Shown here piece by piece: positions 44,826 through 53,354 of a stretch of 64,000 nt of DNA; the stretch's first letter is position 1, and every line of letters begins with the position of its first letter. Made by a program: the position numbers and the translations under genes. Source of the stretch: CAKZYD01 sp039814715 (GTDB lineage Bacteria > Pseudomonadota > Alphaproteobacteria > Sphingomonadales > CAKZYD01); NCBI GenBank assembly GCA_039814715.1, contig JBCCAR010000003.1, positions 121,196 through 185,195 of the forward strand, in the 5' to 3' direction. The notes under the pieces are model-generated. The model saw nothing but the letters and a program-made list of their open reading frames with translations, did not search any database and was not told the origin of the DNA.

Positions 44826-44841
44826 TGGGCGTATTATTGCC
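44826..44841 (+). promoter_or_regulatory. Sigma-54 (-24/-12) promoter upstream of prsT
   Basis: TGGGCGTATTATTGCC has the invariant GG (44827-44828) and GC (44839-44840) at exact sigma-54 spacing, with the TT before GC also matching. Transcription would start near 44852, about 85 bases before the preferred prsT start. The promoter lies directly downstream of the sigma-54 activator gene prsR, which is the natural candidate activator. Confidence 0.65.
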
Positions 44842-44936
44842 AAAATTTTCACATTTATACAGTAGTGTTGCGAGTATACATGTCTGGGGACACAACTCCC
44901 ATTGCCGAGCAAGATGAAGCTAAAGGAATAATCGTC

Positions 44937-47750
44937 ATGCGTCATATTTCCGTAGGTCTCAAACCGACTTTGACAGCAATGGCTGTGGTCATTGGTATGT
45001 TGGCCGCGCCCACAGTAGGCTATGCGGCGGATGTTGAGCAGTCGAAGACATTTGTTGAATCAGCGCGCGCTCAATATGAGAAGGGCGATATGCGGGCGAC
45101 GCAAATTGAGCTGAAAAACGCGCTCAAGGCGGACCCGAATAATGTCGATGCGCGCTTGTTCTTGGCGGAAATATATTTGGATGGCAACAATGGCTTGGCA
45201 GCGCAGCCGGAAATTGAAGCTGCGCGCGCAGCTGGTGCCAGCGTGAATGAAACGCGGCTGGAAATGGGCAAGGCTTATCTCTACCAGCGCCAATGGGACC
45301 GTGCGCTCAGCGAGCTGCGCATTTCTGATATTCCAGACGATAAAAAACGCGCCGCTTACCGTGAGCGCGTAAGGGCCATGATGGGCCAGAAAGAATATGA
45401 AACTGCCCAAGAAGAAGTCGATACAGCGTTAAACCTCTATCCCGAGGCGCCAGAGCTATTGGTTGAGAAGGCACGCACCTTTGTGCGTTTGCGCAAGCCC
45501 GAAGACGCCATGAAAACCGTCGATGAAGCGCTGAGCTATGATCCCAGTAATGTCGATTCGCTTCTGGTCAAAGGAGATTTGACCCGGTCGATGGTGGGCC
45601 TTGAAGAGTCGCTCGCCTTCTTTAGCCAAGCCGCCGAGCTGGCCCCTGAAAACATCAATGCGCGCTTGGAGCGTGCAGCAACACTCGTGGACTTGCGCCG
45701 CGAGGGCGAAGCTGGCGATGATATCGCAGCCGTCTATAGCAAAGTGCCTGAGCATCCCCTCGCGCACTATCTCTCTGCGGTCACCCTTGCGCGCAAGAAA
45801 GACTATGAAGGCGCGCAGGAGCTCATGAACCGGACGCGCGGGACGCTGGTGTCTTATTTGCCAGCGCAGCAATTTGAAGGTGTGCTCGCCTATGAGCTAG
45901 GCAACTATTCTGTAGCCATCGAAAAGATGGAAGGCGTTGTTGATCGGCTGCCCAATTCTATTGTTGCTCGCCGGGTTCTGGGCGCAACCTACCTTCGCCA
46001 AAAAAATGCTAAAGCGGCGTTGGAAATGTTAGAGCCGCTCTTTGAGAATGGCCAGGACGACGCAGCCCTTCTGACACTTATTGGCACTGCCAAAGCGCAG
46101 ACCGGTGAGTTTGATGAAGCCATGACTTTCTTTGAGAATGCAGTCGCGGCGGCGCCGGACAAAACAGACCTTCGCACACAGCTCGCCATGAGCCGTATTG
46201 CACTCGGCGATTCGGGCCGTGCCACCGAAGAGTTGGAAAGCGTTTTAGACATTGAGCCAGACTCTTTGAACGCCATGGTCATGCTCTCGTTGATCGATTT
46301 GCGCGAAGGACGCTATAAGGAGTCTTTAGAGACGTCTCGTAAACTCGTGAAGACCTATCCTGAACTGTCGCTTGGCTACAATCTCGTCGGTGCTGGGGAG
46401 CTTGGCCTCAACAATCTCGACGAAGCGCGAAACTACTTTGAGCTTTCGCTGTCTAAAGACCCAGAATACCACGAAGCGCGCCGCAACTTAGCGCAGCTTT
46501 ACCGGGTGGAAGGCAAGTTTGCTGAAGCACGCCGCCAATATTTGCGTATTTTAGAGCAAGATCGCCAATCGGCAAAAACAATGCTTCAACTCGCAGCCCT
46601 CGCGCGCACAGAAGGCAATGTTGAAGAAAGCATCGAGTGGCTCAGTAAGGCTGTTGAAGCGAAGCCAACGGCCCTGCCGCCGCGGTTAGAACTGGTGAGC
46701 GCTTATCTCATTTTGGGCGATAACGACCGGGCTTTGAATGAAGCTTTGGCTGCTGACCGTGATTTCCAAGAAAACCCTGTGACCGTTCAACTGCTAGCGA
46801 AAACATATGCGGTGAATGGCGATTTCGATCGCGCGCTGACGACTTTTGATCGCTGGATCGATTTGGAGCCTGAGAACATTAATGCACGCCGCTTAAAAGG
46901 ACGGACCTATTGGCGTTCTGGTGATGTGGACCGGGCGCGCGATGAGTTTGCAGACGCATTGCGCGTCCGCGGCGATCATAGAGCTGTTTTGCTTGACTTG
47001 ATTAATCTTGAAGCTGCTGAGAATCGATTTGAGCGGGCTCTCAGCTACGCCAGCGACTTGCGCACAAAATACCCTTCGATCAACGTTGCCGATGTGGCAA
47101 CGGGCGATCTTTACATGGGGGCGAAAAACTATCGTAAGGCGGCAGAGGCCTATGAGGCTGCGTGGAATATTCAGCCGACGAAGAAAATTGCTGTGAACTT
47201 GAACTCTGCTTATATGCAGATGGACCAATCCAAAAAGGCGATTGATATTCTCGAGCAGTGGCTGCAGCGCAACCCATCCGATCTTGAAACACGTATGGCG
47301 ATCGCCAACACGCATATGTTGGTTGGTCAGTATGATAATGCCCTTGAAATCTATGATGATGTCCTCGCCATTGATGGAAACAACGCAGCGATCTTGAACA
47401 ATGTTGCGTGGATTTATCAGCAGAAGGGCGATAGCCGCATGGTCGAGGTTGCCGAGCGCGCCTATGATCTAGACCGCGATTCTCCCATGATCGCAGATAC
47501 GCTTGGCTGGATTTTGGTTAAAGAGAATGTGAACCTGCGTCATGGTCTCGACCTGCTTGAAAATGCTGCGCGCCGCCTGCCTGATAATAAAGAAATTCGC
47601 TACCATCTCGCCTATGGCTATTTTGCCAATGGGAGCACGGAAAAAGCGCGCCGGGAGCTGGAAGATATTTTGTCCGACGGTCAGTCCTTTGGAACAATCC
47701 AAGAAGCACGAAATCTTTTGCAACAGTTGAAACAGGGCGGTGGCCGCTAG
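44937..47750 (+). CDS. prsT: PEP-CTERM system TPR-repeat protein
   Basis: About 937 residues: a signal peptide (LTAMAVVIGMLAAPTVGYA) and then some 20 or more TPR-like helix pairs through to the end (for example GDMRATQIELKNALKADPNNVDARLFLAEI). This matches PrsT of PEP-CTERM/exosortase loci. It is probably periplasmic and acts in exopolysaccharide assembly. The family is often called a lipoprotein, but no Cys lies near the signal-peptide end here, so it is probably cleaved by signal peptidase I. I prefer ATG 44937, with AAGGA about nine bases upstream, over the longer frame, whose extra residues are not signal-like. It is preceded by a sigma-54 promoter and followed by a strong terminator. Confidence 0.9.
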   Translation: MRHISVGLKPTLTAMAVVIGMLAAPTVGYAADVEQSKTFVESARAQYEKGDMRATQIELKNALKADPNNVDARLFLAEIYLDGNNGLAAQPEIEAARAAGASVNETRLEMGKAYLYQRQWDRALSELRISDIPDDKKRAAYRERVRAMMGQKEYETAQEEVDTALNLYPEAPELLVEKARTFVRLRKPEDAMKTVDEALSYDPSNVDSLLVKGDLTRSMVGLEESLAFFSQAAELAPENINARLERAATLVDLRREGEAGDDIAAVYSKVPEHPLAHYLSAVTLARKKDYEGAQELMNRTRGTLVSYLPAQQFEGVLAYELGNYSVAIEKMEGVVDRLPNSIVARRVLGATYLRQKNAKAALEMLEPLFENGQDDAALLTLIGTAKAQTGEFDEAMTFFENAVAAAPDKTDLRTQLAMSRIALGDSGRATEELESVLDIEPDSLNAMVMLSLIDLREGRYKESLETSRKLVKTYPELSLGYNLVGAGELGLNNLDEARNYFELSLSKDPEYHEARRNLAQLYRVEGKFAEARRQYLRILEQDRQSAKTMLQLAALARTEGNVEESIEWLSKAVEAKPTALPPRLELVSAYLILGDNDRALNEALAADRDFQENPVTVQLLAKTYAVNGDFDRALTTFDRWIDLEPENINARRLKGRTYWRSGDVDRARDEFADALRVRGDHRAVLLDLINLEAAENRFERALSYASDLRTKYPSINVADVATGDLYMGAKNYRKAAEAYEAAWNIQPTKKIAVNLNSAYMQMDQSKKAIDILEQWLQRNPSDLETRMAIANTHMLVGQYDNALEIYDDVLAIDGNNAAILNNVAWIYQQKGDSRMVEVAERAYDLDRDSPMIADTLGWILVKENVNLRHGLDLLENAARRLPDNKEIRYHLAYGYFANGSTEKARRELEDILSDGQSFGTIQEARNLLQQLKQGGGR

Positions 47751-47777
47751 GGCATTCTCTGGCAGTGACAGGTATTT

Positions 47778-47810
47778 AAAAACCGGCGGGTCTTCTCGCC
47801 GGTTTTTTTA
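47778..47810. terminator. Bidirectional intrinsic terminator
   Basis: A GC-rich stem, ACCGGCG against CGCCGGT, is flanked by an A-run on one side and seven Ts on the other (47803-47809). It therefore works in both directions: for prsT on the plus strand and for the alcohol dehydrogenase operon on the minus strand. The dehydrogenase stop codon (47808-47810) lies inside the T-run. Confidence 0.88.
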
Positions 47811-48899
47811 TGCGCTGTCTTCCATCATCAAGACGGGTTTAATCGTGCGTCCGTTTTCCGCATCTGCCCACGCTTGCGCAAAGTCTTTAAAGGCGTAGCG
47901 CTTGATCATTTTTTCAAGCGGAAGCGTGCCATCGAGGGAGCGTTTTCCCAATTCCGGGATAAACCTGACGGGGTCGCTGCCACCTTCCACTATGCCGATG
48001 ACTTGGCGCCCGCCATCGAGCAAAGTTAGGGGGACGAAGGATATTGGCTTGTCTGGTGGCGGAACAGCAACCACCCCAAGCTTGCCGCGCGGTTTGAGCA
48101 TATCAAGCGATTGCTGAAAGGTTTGCGCTGTCCCCGCGCAGTCGATCGCGCAGTGCGCTATCCTGCCTTGAAGGGTGCCGCTTCCAACAGCGCTTGGCGC
48201 GAAAACTTCTGCGGCGCCCATCTCCAAAGCAAGTGTGCGGCGCGCTTCAATCGGATCGATGCCGATGATGCGCTTGACCCCCACATAGGACGCAGCGCTT
48301 ATTGCACTTAGGCCCACCGCGCCGAGCCCAAAGATAACCAGTGTCTCATCGGGCAGGGGCTTAATCTCATTGACCACCGCGCCATAGCCCGTTTGCACGC
48401 CGCAACCCAGCGGTGCTGCGAGGTGGAATGGTAGTTCATCGGGTATGGGAATGGCATTGCGGGCGGTAGCAAGCGCATGTGTGGCAAAACTGGACTGTTT
48501 AAAAAAGCCGCCAGCGATGCCTTGGCCATTGGGCCTCTGCATTGTTTCATCAAGTCCAAATTGCAGTGCAAGGGCGCTGTCGCAATAGGCGGGGTCATCA
48601 TCTACGCACCTTGGGCAGTGGCCGCAGCTATCAAACGTTAGCGCGACGCGCTGGCCGATGCGGCCTTTATCGACACCCGGCCCAACAGCTTCAATGATGC
48701 CAGCCCCTTCATGACCTGGAACCATCGGTCCCTCGCTCAAGCTACCAGCAAAGAAATCTGTATGGCAGATGCCTACCGCTTTTATTTTAACAAGGACTTC
48801 GCCTTCGCGCGGCGTTCGAAGGGATAGGGCCTCTAGTTTCGGCGCGCTGCCAGCGCCGCGAGATGGGTCAGCGACAGCTGCTGTGATGGATAAGGTCAT
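47808..48899 (-). CDS. Zinc-dependent alcohol dehydrogenase (MDR family)
   Basis: About 363 residues of medium-chain dehydrogenase/reductase. The catalytic zinc site is visible as GICHTD and the GHEGAG motif. The structural zinc loop is CGHCPRCVDDDPAYC with four cysteines. The cofactor loop VIFGLGAVGLSA is followed by an acidic D in GIDPIEARR, which favours NAD. Family relatives oxidise aryl or allylic alcohols or hydroxymethyl-glutathione-like substrates; the substrate is not determined. ATG 48899 has TAAGG upstream and is preferred over ATG 48914. It is the last gene of a minus-strand unit behind the sulfotransferase, 27 bases away. Confidence 0.87.
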   Translation of the reverse strand: MTLSITAAVADPSRGAGSAPKLEALSLRTPREGEVLVKIKAVGICHTDFFAGSLSEGPMVPGHEGAGIIEAVGPGVDKGRIGQRVALTFDSCGHCPRCVDDDPAYCDSALALQFGLDETMQRPNGQGIAGGFFKQSSFATHALATARNAIPIPDELPFHLAAPLGCGVQTGYGAVVNEIKPLPDETLVIFGLGAVGLSAISAASYVGVKRIIGIDPIEARRTLALEMGAAEVFAPSAVGSGTLQGRIAHCAIDCAGTAQTFQQSLDMLKPRGKLGVVAVPPPDKPISFVPLTLLDGGRQVIGIVEGGSDPVRFIPELGKRSLDGTLPLEKMIKRYAFKDFAQAWADAENGRTIKPVLMMEDSA

Positions 48900-48926
48900 A
48901 GCGCGCCTTACCATGGTGGGGCGGCT

Positions 48927-49871
48927 TCAGCCAGTCTCCGATCCGCGCACTCTTTTTTCGCCCAGCCCTAAACGCCGCCGCCATCGCTTGATCCGGTGCC
49001 CACGTGTGAGGTTTTGATAGGCTTCAAATGCCTGCCCTGACACGCTGGATTTTGATGCGGCGCTGACCTCATACCCAAAGTGCGTGAGGGCATGCGCTGC
49101 GTGTTTTTCCACCACAAAGCGAGCAGGTTTACGCATGTGCGTTCGCCAACGCTGCGTTTTTGATGATTGGGGCGCGTTTCCAATATCGGGCCACAAGCCG
49201 CGGCGCTTGCCGGGTATTTTGTCATCCACGCGGTCAGTATAGCGCAGCATGGCAGCGTCGAAGTCCAGGTTGATATGCTTGCAAATGCGGGTGAGTGTTT
49301 CTTCAGGTGCATTCACCAGCGCTTCGAACGTGATCGTCAAGTGCCGATTATGTGCATGCTCTGCCGCAGCCGTTTCAGCTGAAAGTGTGGACGCGCTCCA
49401 TTGTTCTGCGATTTCAAGATAATTGCCTTCGGTAAACGCATAATCTTGATGGGACAGCGCGACATCGCGGCCATCGCGCACAATATGAATAAAGCGCGCT
49501 TCAGGGAACCAGTTGGCAAGTTGAGCCACATGATCCATCGACGCGATATCCATGTTGGCCCAGCGCGGCTTGCCATCGACTGCCGCTTTAGCTGCATGAA
49601 AAGCTGGAATGATATCTTCGGGATGTCCCGGGCGCACCTCGCTGATAATTTGGTCTCGGTCTAAGGCGCTTTTCCAAAGCTCTATGCGTTCATGCGCCAA
49701 CATGCGATCGACTAAGCTGTTAACATCACCTGCATCGCTTTGCGCAATGGTCCGATACCACAGGCCCGTCACAGAGAGCGGGACAGACAGCGCGGGGTGG
49801 CTGTCGAGCATCATCGTGAGCAATGTTGTGCCTGAGCGGGCGAAACCGTAGAGAAAGATCGGGGCCGTCAT
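48927..49871 (-). CDS. Sulfotransferase
   Basis: A 314-residue sulfotransferase. The PAPS 5'-phosphosulfate loop is YGFARSGTTLL at residues 8-18, and the 3'-phosphate-binding strand is FIHIVRDGRDVALSH near residue 137. A conserved late segment, HLTITFEALVNAPEETLTRICKHI, matches the family. It transfers sulfate from PAPS to an acceptor such as a glycan, peptide or small molecule. The ATG overlaps the stop of the upstream toroid gene by four bases, so the two are coupled. Neighbouring exopolysaccharide genes make sulfation of a surface glycan a possibility, but this is inference only. No PAPS-synthesis gene is in the window. Confidence 0.88.
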   Translation of the reverse strand: MTAPIFLYGFARSGTTLLTMMLDSHPALSVPLSVTGLWYRTIAQSDAGDVNSLVDRMLAHERIELWKSALDRDQIISEVRPGHPEDIIPAFHAAKAAVDGKPRWANMDIASMDHVAQLANWFPEARFIHIVRDGRDVALSHQDYAFTEGNYLEIAEQWSASTLSAETAAAEHAHNRHLTITFEALVNAPEETLTRICKHINLDFDAAMLRYTDRVDDKIPGKRRGLWPDIGNAPQSSKTQRWRTHMRKPARFVVEKHAAHALTHFGYEVSAASKSSVSGQAFEAYQNLTRGHRIKRWRRRLGLGEKRVRGSETG

Positions 49872-51082
49872 GCTGCCTCTAATTCAGCTTCGAGTTGGCA
49901 GCTATCGATCAGGAATTTCGTTGCCCAATTAGGATATTCAAAGCGGCAATAGGAGCCATCACACGGGTAGGAGCCTTTCACAGCGCCGCGTATCGTCTCG
50001 CTTCCTTCAAAATCGATCGTACGGCGCGCCCAAGCGTTGGCGCGTTTTCCAGCGTCTAGCCAATCCGCCTCGCCCGTATCTTCAAACAACATGAGCCAGC
50101 TGTGGGCGATTTGGACGGCCCCGGTGAGGCAGCTGGAGGGGATGGCTGGAGACCAGTCCGCCCGAAAAGCGCCAGGCAACCGGCCATCTTCTTCCAGTCG
50201 TCCGCGCAGGCCAGACGCGAGTAACGTAGCTGCCTTTAAAAACCGAACATGGCCTGTAAAGCGCCAAGCCTCCATGAAGCCGCGCAGCGCATAGCCAAGC
50301 GTATGGCTAATGGGCGCTGTTTTGTCGGATAGGCAGCAATAATCCATCCAGCCATTGGATTTTTGATGCGTTATAGCCCAGTCGACTTGCCGCGTTGCCG
50401 CCGTGATCCATTGACTGTTCTTTTCAATGCGGGCGGCTTCAAAGAGGCCCCAGCTCACATGGGTCTCATAGGTTTTGTCGTCAATTGCGGCAAAGGGAGA
50501 CGGTTGGCTGCGCCAGCAACCATCATCATCTTGCGATGTGCTTAAAAAATTGGCGGCTTTACGCATGGGCTCTAAATATCTGTCTGGCCATAATTTTGCA
50601 CCTGCGGCGAGGCCGAGCAGGATTTGTCCGGTGTTGAAGGTGACAGGCACTTTGGGCTCCTGCCCAATCATGCCACCTTGAAAGCCGCCATTGCCAAATT
50701 GGATACTGACCAGCCAATTGAGCATGCGCTTGGCTCTTGCGCCCAGTTCAGGGTCTGCCCTGATGTCGGCCTGTTCCAGCAGTGTGGGCACAATATAGCC
50801 TGTGGTTTCAGGATAGGAGGGAGCCCAGCCGCTCAAATAGCTCCAATGCCGGGCCACGCCGCCGTCCGCACTTTTTGATTGATCCTGCGCGCGTTTAAGC
50901 CAATCCAGCCCTGCGTCAATCGCTCTGGCTGGACCCGGGTCAGCTGCGCTTAGCGAGCCTGAATGGTCGGCGCGCGAGGCTTGTTTCGCGCTTGCCGGCA
51001 GTTTTTGAAAGTCGAGCCAATGCAAAGCAGGCGATAGCGCAGGCTTTAAGGCGGTTTTGATCGCTTGTTTGAATGCGGGCAT
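49868..51082 (-). CDS. Alpha/alpha-toroid protein (prenyltransferase/terpene-cyclase-like or glycan-lyase-like fold)
   Basis: About 404 residues of helical repeats of the (alpha/alpha) toroid type. Repeated motifs such as GNGGFQGG, DDDGCWRS, THVSWGLFEAARI, KSNGWMDYC and AHSWLMLFED resemble squalene-cyclase/prenyltransferase-like or polysaccharide-active toroids. I cannot separate these possibilities by eye. It contains clusters of aromatic and acidic residues but no DxDD cyclase motif that I can see. ATG 51082 is preferred to a GTG at 51112 because it has a GAG-rich stretch upstream. Its stop overlaps the sulfotransferase start by four bases, and it lies about 67 bases after leuD. The function is unknown; it may bind or process a glycan in the same pathway as the sulfotransferase. 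Confidence 0.65.
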   Translation of the reverse strand: MPAFKQAIKTALKPALSPALHWLDFQKLPASAKQASRADHSGSLSAADPGPARAIDAGLDWLKRAQDQSKSADGGVARHWSYLSGWAPSYPETTGYIVPTLLEQADIRADPELGARAKRMLNWLVSIQFGNGGFQGGMIGQEPKVPVTFNTGQILLGLAAGAKLWPDRYLEPMRKAANFLSTSQDDDGCWRSQPSPFAAIDDKTYETHVSWGLFEAARIEKNSQWITAATRQVDWAITHQKSNGWMDYCCLSDKTAPISHTLGYALRGFMEAWRFTGHVRFLKAATLLASGLRGRLEEDGRLPGAFRADWSPAIPSSCLTGAVQIAHSWLMLFEDTGEADWLDAGKRANAWARRTIDFEGSETIRGAVKGSYPCDGSYCRFEYPNWATKFLIDSCQLEAELEAA

Positions 51083-51148
51083 TGCCAGATCTCGGCCATC
51101 AATAGAATGCACTTAGACTAGCGCTGTGGTGTTGCCAAGTCTCTAAGA

Positions 51149-51772
51149 TTAACCGCCAAGCTGGGCCCAGCTCACTCTAGGGTCGCGGCGCTCAAAGTCT
51201 TCGATCTGTGGTAGCAGCTTGAGCGTCATATCAATGCTATCTAGCCCCTCAAGCAACATCTCGCGCTGCGTTTCCGCGATCTCAAAACCAAAGACCACAT
51301 CATCCGGCCCAAGCACGGTTTTTTGGCTTAGGTCAATCGTCAGTTGATTGTCTTGGGGCGCGCTGACCACTTGTTCGGCAAGGGAGCGGACAACATCGTC
51401 TGTCAACTCAATGGGCAGAAGGCCGTTTTTGATGCAGTTATTGTAGAAGATCGCGCCAAAGCTCGGCGCGATAACAGCGCGAATACCATATTCATCCAGG
51501 GCCCAAACCGCGTGTTCGCGGCTTGACCCGCAGCCAAAATTCTCACCGGCCAGCAGGATCGTCGTGCCCGCAAAATCAGGGTGGTTCAGCACAAAATCGG
51601 GATTTGGGTCTCTGCCGCCTTGCGCTGTATAGCGCCAGCCTGCAAATAGCCCATCTGCTAAGCCCGCTTTTGAGACTGTTTTCATTTCCCGCGACGGAAT
51701 GATTGCGTCTGTATCGATATTCACGCGTAAAATCGGTGCCGCGACGCCGCTATGCTTGGTAAAGGGGGTCAT
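51149..51772 (-). CDS. leuD: 3-Isopropylmalate dehydratase small subunit
   Basis: A 207-residue small subunit of isopropylmalate isomerase in leucine synthesis. Family landmarks are the NIDTDAIIPSREMKTV loop near residue 20, GLFAGWRY, GENFGCGSSREHAVWAL near 85, the FGAIFYNNCIKNGLLPI stretch, and a C-terminal LLPQIEDFE. The length is normal. With LeuC it forms the heterodimer that converts 2-isopropylmalate to 3-isopropylmalate. Its start overlaps the leuC stop by four bases (ATGA). No other leu genes are adjacent. Confidence 0.93.
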   Translation of the reverse strand: MTPFTKHSGVAAPILRVNIDTDAIIPSREMKTVSKAGLADGLFAGWRYTAQGGRDPNPDFVLNHPDFAGTTILLAGENFGCGSSREHAVWALDEYGIRAVIAPSFGAIFYNNCIKNGLLPIELTDDVVRSLAEQVVSAPQDNQLTIDLSQKTVLGPDDVVFGFEIAETQREMLLEGLDSIDMTLKLLPQIEDFERRDPRVSWAQLGG

Positions 51773-53175
51773 GCGGCTAGCTTCCTCACATCTGTAATTT
51801 TGCCCATGATCGCAGATGCCGCAACGGTTTCAGGGCTCGCCAGGTGGGAGCGCGTTTCAGGGCCTTGGCGGCTTTCAAAATTACGATTGGTCGATGTAAT
51901 GACGCGCTGGCGATGGCCAAAGCTCTCGCCGCCGGCGTAAAAACACATGGAGCAACCTGATTCGCGCCAAGAAAAGCCAGCTTCGGTGAAGATTTTGTCC
52001 AAGCCTTCTGCTTCTGCCGCCGCTTTGACTTGGCTGGAGCCAGGAACGCAAACTGCGTTTACGCCCTCGGCCACCTTATGCCCTTCAATCAGGGCTGCAG
52101 CGCGGCGCAGGTCCGGCAGGCGAGAATTGGTGCAAGAGCCAATGAAAGCAGCGCCAATCGGCAGGCCTTCAACGCTCTGGCCGGGCTTTAAATCCATATA
52201 AGCGAGCGCGCGCTCCATCGATGTGCGGGTGGAGGCATCTAACGCCATGCTGGGGTCTGGGACGGGCGCATCGATTGCGCCACTATGGCCCGGACTTGTC
52301 CCCCAAGTCACTTGCGGCGCTAAGGCGGTCACGTCCAGGCTGATACGTTTGTCAAACTGCGCATCCGGTGCGGACTTAAGCGTTTTCCAATAGCGAACAG
52401 CATCATCAAACGCGCGTCCTTCGGGCGCGAATGGGCGTCCAGACACATATTCAGATACAGTGTCATCCGGCGCGACCAGCCCTGTGAACGCTGAAAACTC
52501 GACCGCCATGTTGCATAAGGTGAGCCGGCTTTCGACTGGTAATGCTCGCGCCGCTGGGCCTGCGAATTCTACCATAAAGCCGCTAGCGCCAGCCGCGGTG
52601 TGTTCTCCAATAAGGGCTAGGATAATGTCCTTCGCGGTGACGCCGGGCTGCAGCGCGCCGTCAAGCCAGACTTGCATCGTTTTCGGTCGCTGTATGCGCA
52701 GAGTTGAGGTCGCAAGCGCATGTTCACCATCCGTAGACCCAATGCCCCAAGCGAAAGCGCCCAACCCGCCAAGGGTGCAGGTGTGGCTGTCTGGGCAGAC
52801 AAGCGTAAGGCCGGGTAGGGCTATGCCTTGTTCGGGGGAGACAACATGCACAATGCCCTGGCGCGGGTCGCCGATGTCAAAGAAATTAATGCCGGCTTTG
52901 TGCGCCATCTCCCGCGTGATCGTTATGAATGCGGTTCCGCCAGGCATGCGCGTTTCATCGCCGCGGCCTGGAAAGGTATCGACGATGTGGTCAATCGTGC
53001 AAAAAACGCTGCTTGGTTTACGGACCTTGCGGCCTGCTTCTTCAAGACTTTTTAGCGCAATCCCACCAGTACGTTCATGCAGAAAAACGCGGTCGATGTA
53101 CAAAAGGCTGGAGCCGTCCGCCATCCGCTCAATTTCATGGTCGCGCCATAAGGTGTCAAAAATTGTTCCAGTCAT
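51769..53175 (-). CDS. leuC: 3-Isopropylmalate dehydratase large subunit
   Basis: About 468 residues, the aconitase-type large subunit. The N-terminus matches the family from MTGTIFDTLWRDHEI. Iron-sulfur ligands lie in SCTNSR and GCSMC near the C-terminus, and VCPDSHTCTLGGLGAFAWGIGSTD is the active-site region. It also has TWGTSPGHSG and PGSSQVK. A longer frame starts at 53229, but the extra residues are not conserved and the ATG at 53175 fits the family start, so I use 53175. It leads a minus-strand unit (leuC, leuD, toroid, sulfotransferase, dehydrogenase), since the gaps are short. It is divergent from the SDR gene across ~180 bp. Confidence 0.93.
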   Translation of the reverse strand: MTGTIFDTLWRDHEIERMADGSSLLYIDRVFLHERTGGIALKSLEEAGRKVRKPSSVFCTIDHIVDTFPGRGDETRMPGGTAFITITREMAHKAGINFFDIGDPRQGIVHVVSPEQGIALPGLTLVCPDSHTCTLGGLGAFAWGIGSTDGEHALATSTLRIQRPKTMQVWLDGALQPGVTAKDIILALIGEHTAAGASGFMVEFAGPAARALPVESRLTLCNMAVEFSAFTGLVAPDDTVSEYVSGRPFAPEGRAFDDAVRYWKTLKSAPDAQFDKRISLDVTALAPQVTWGTSPGHSGAIDAPVPDPSMALDASTRTSMERALAYMDLKPGQSVEGLPIGAAFIGSCTNSRLPDLRRAAALIEGHKVAEGVNAVCVPGSSQVKAAAEAEGLDKIFTEAGFSWRESGCSMCFYAGGESFGHRQRVITSTNRNFESRQGPETRSHLASPETVAASAIMGKITDVRKLAA

Positions 53176-53354
53176 GCGGTGTATATAGGGCCGGTTTCCC
53201 TGCGGGTCACCAGCAATTTGTCCGGACAAACCAGCAGGCGATCAGCGAGGATGGTATCAAGCTTGTCCCGACAAAATGCCTAGTGGCGCTTCAGGCGGTA
53301 TCGTCCATATGCTGCGAACAAAGCGATGTACCAAAGAGAGAGGGCTAGCAGCCA

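Noticed and set aside
52460..53188. A 242-residue plus-strand ORF antisense to leuC
   Set aside because: It is a shadow of leuC; composition is odd and no domain is visible, whereas leuC is complete on the other strand.
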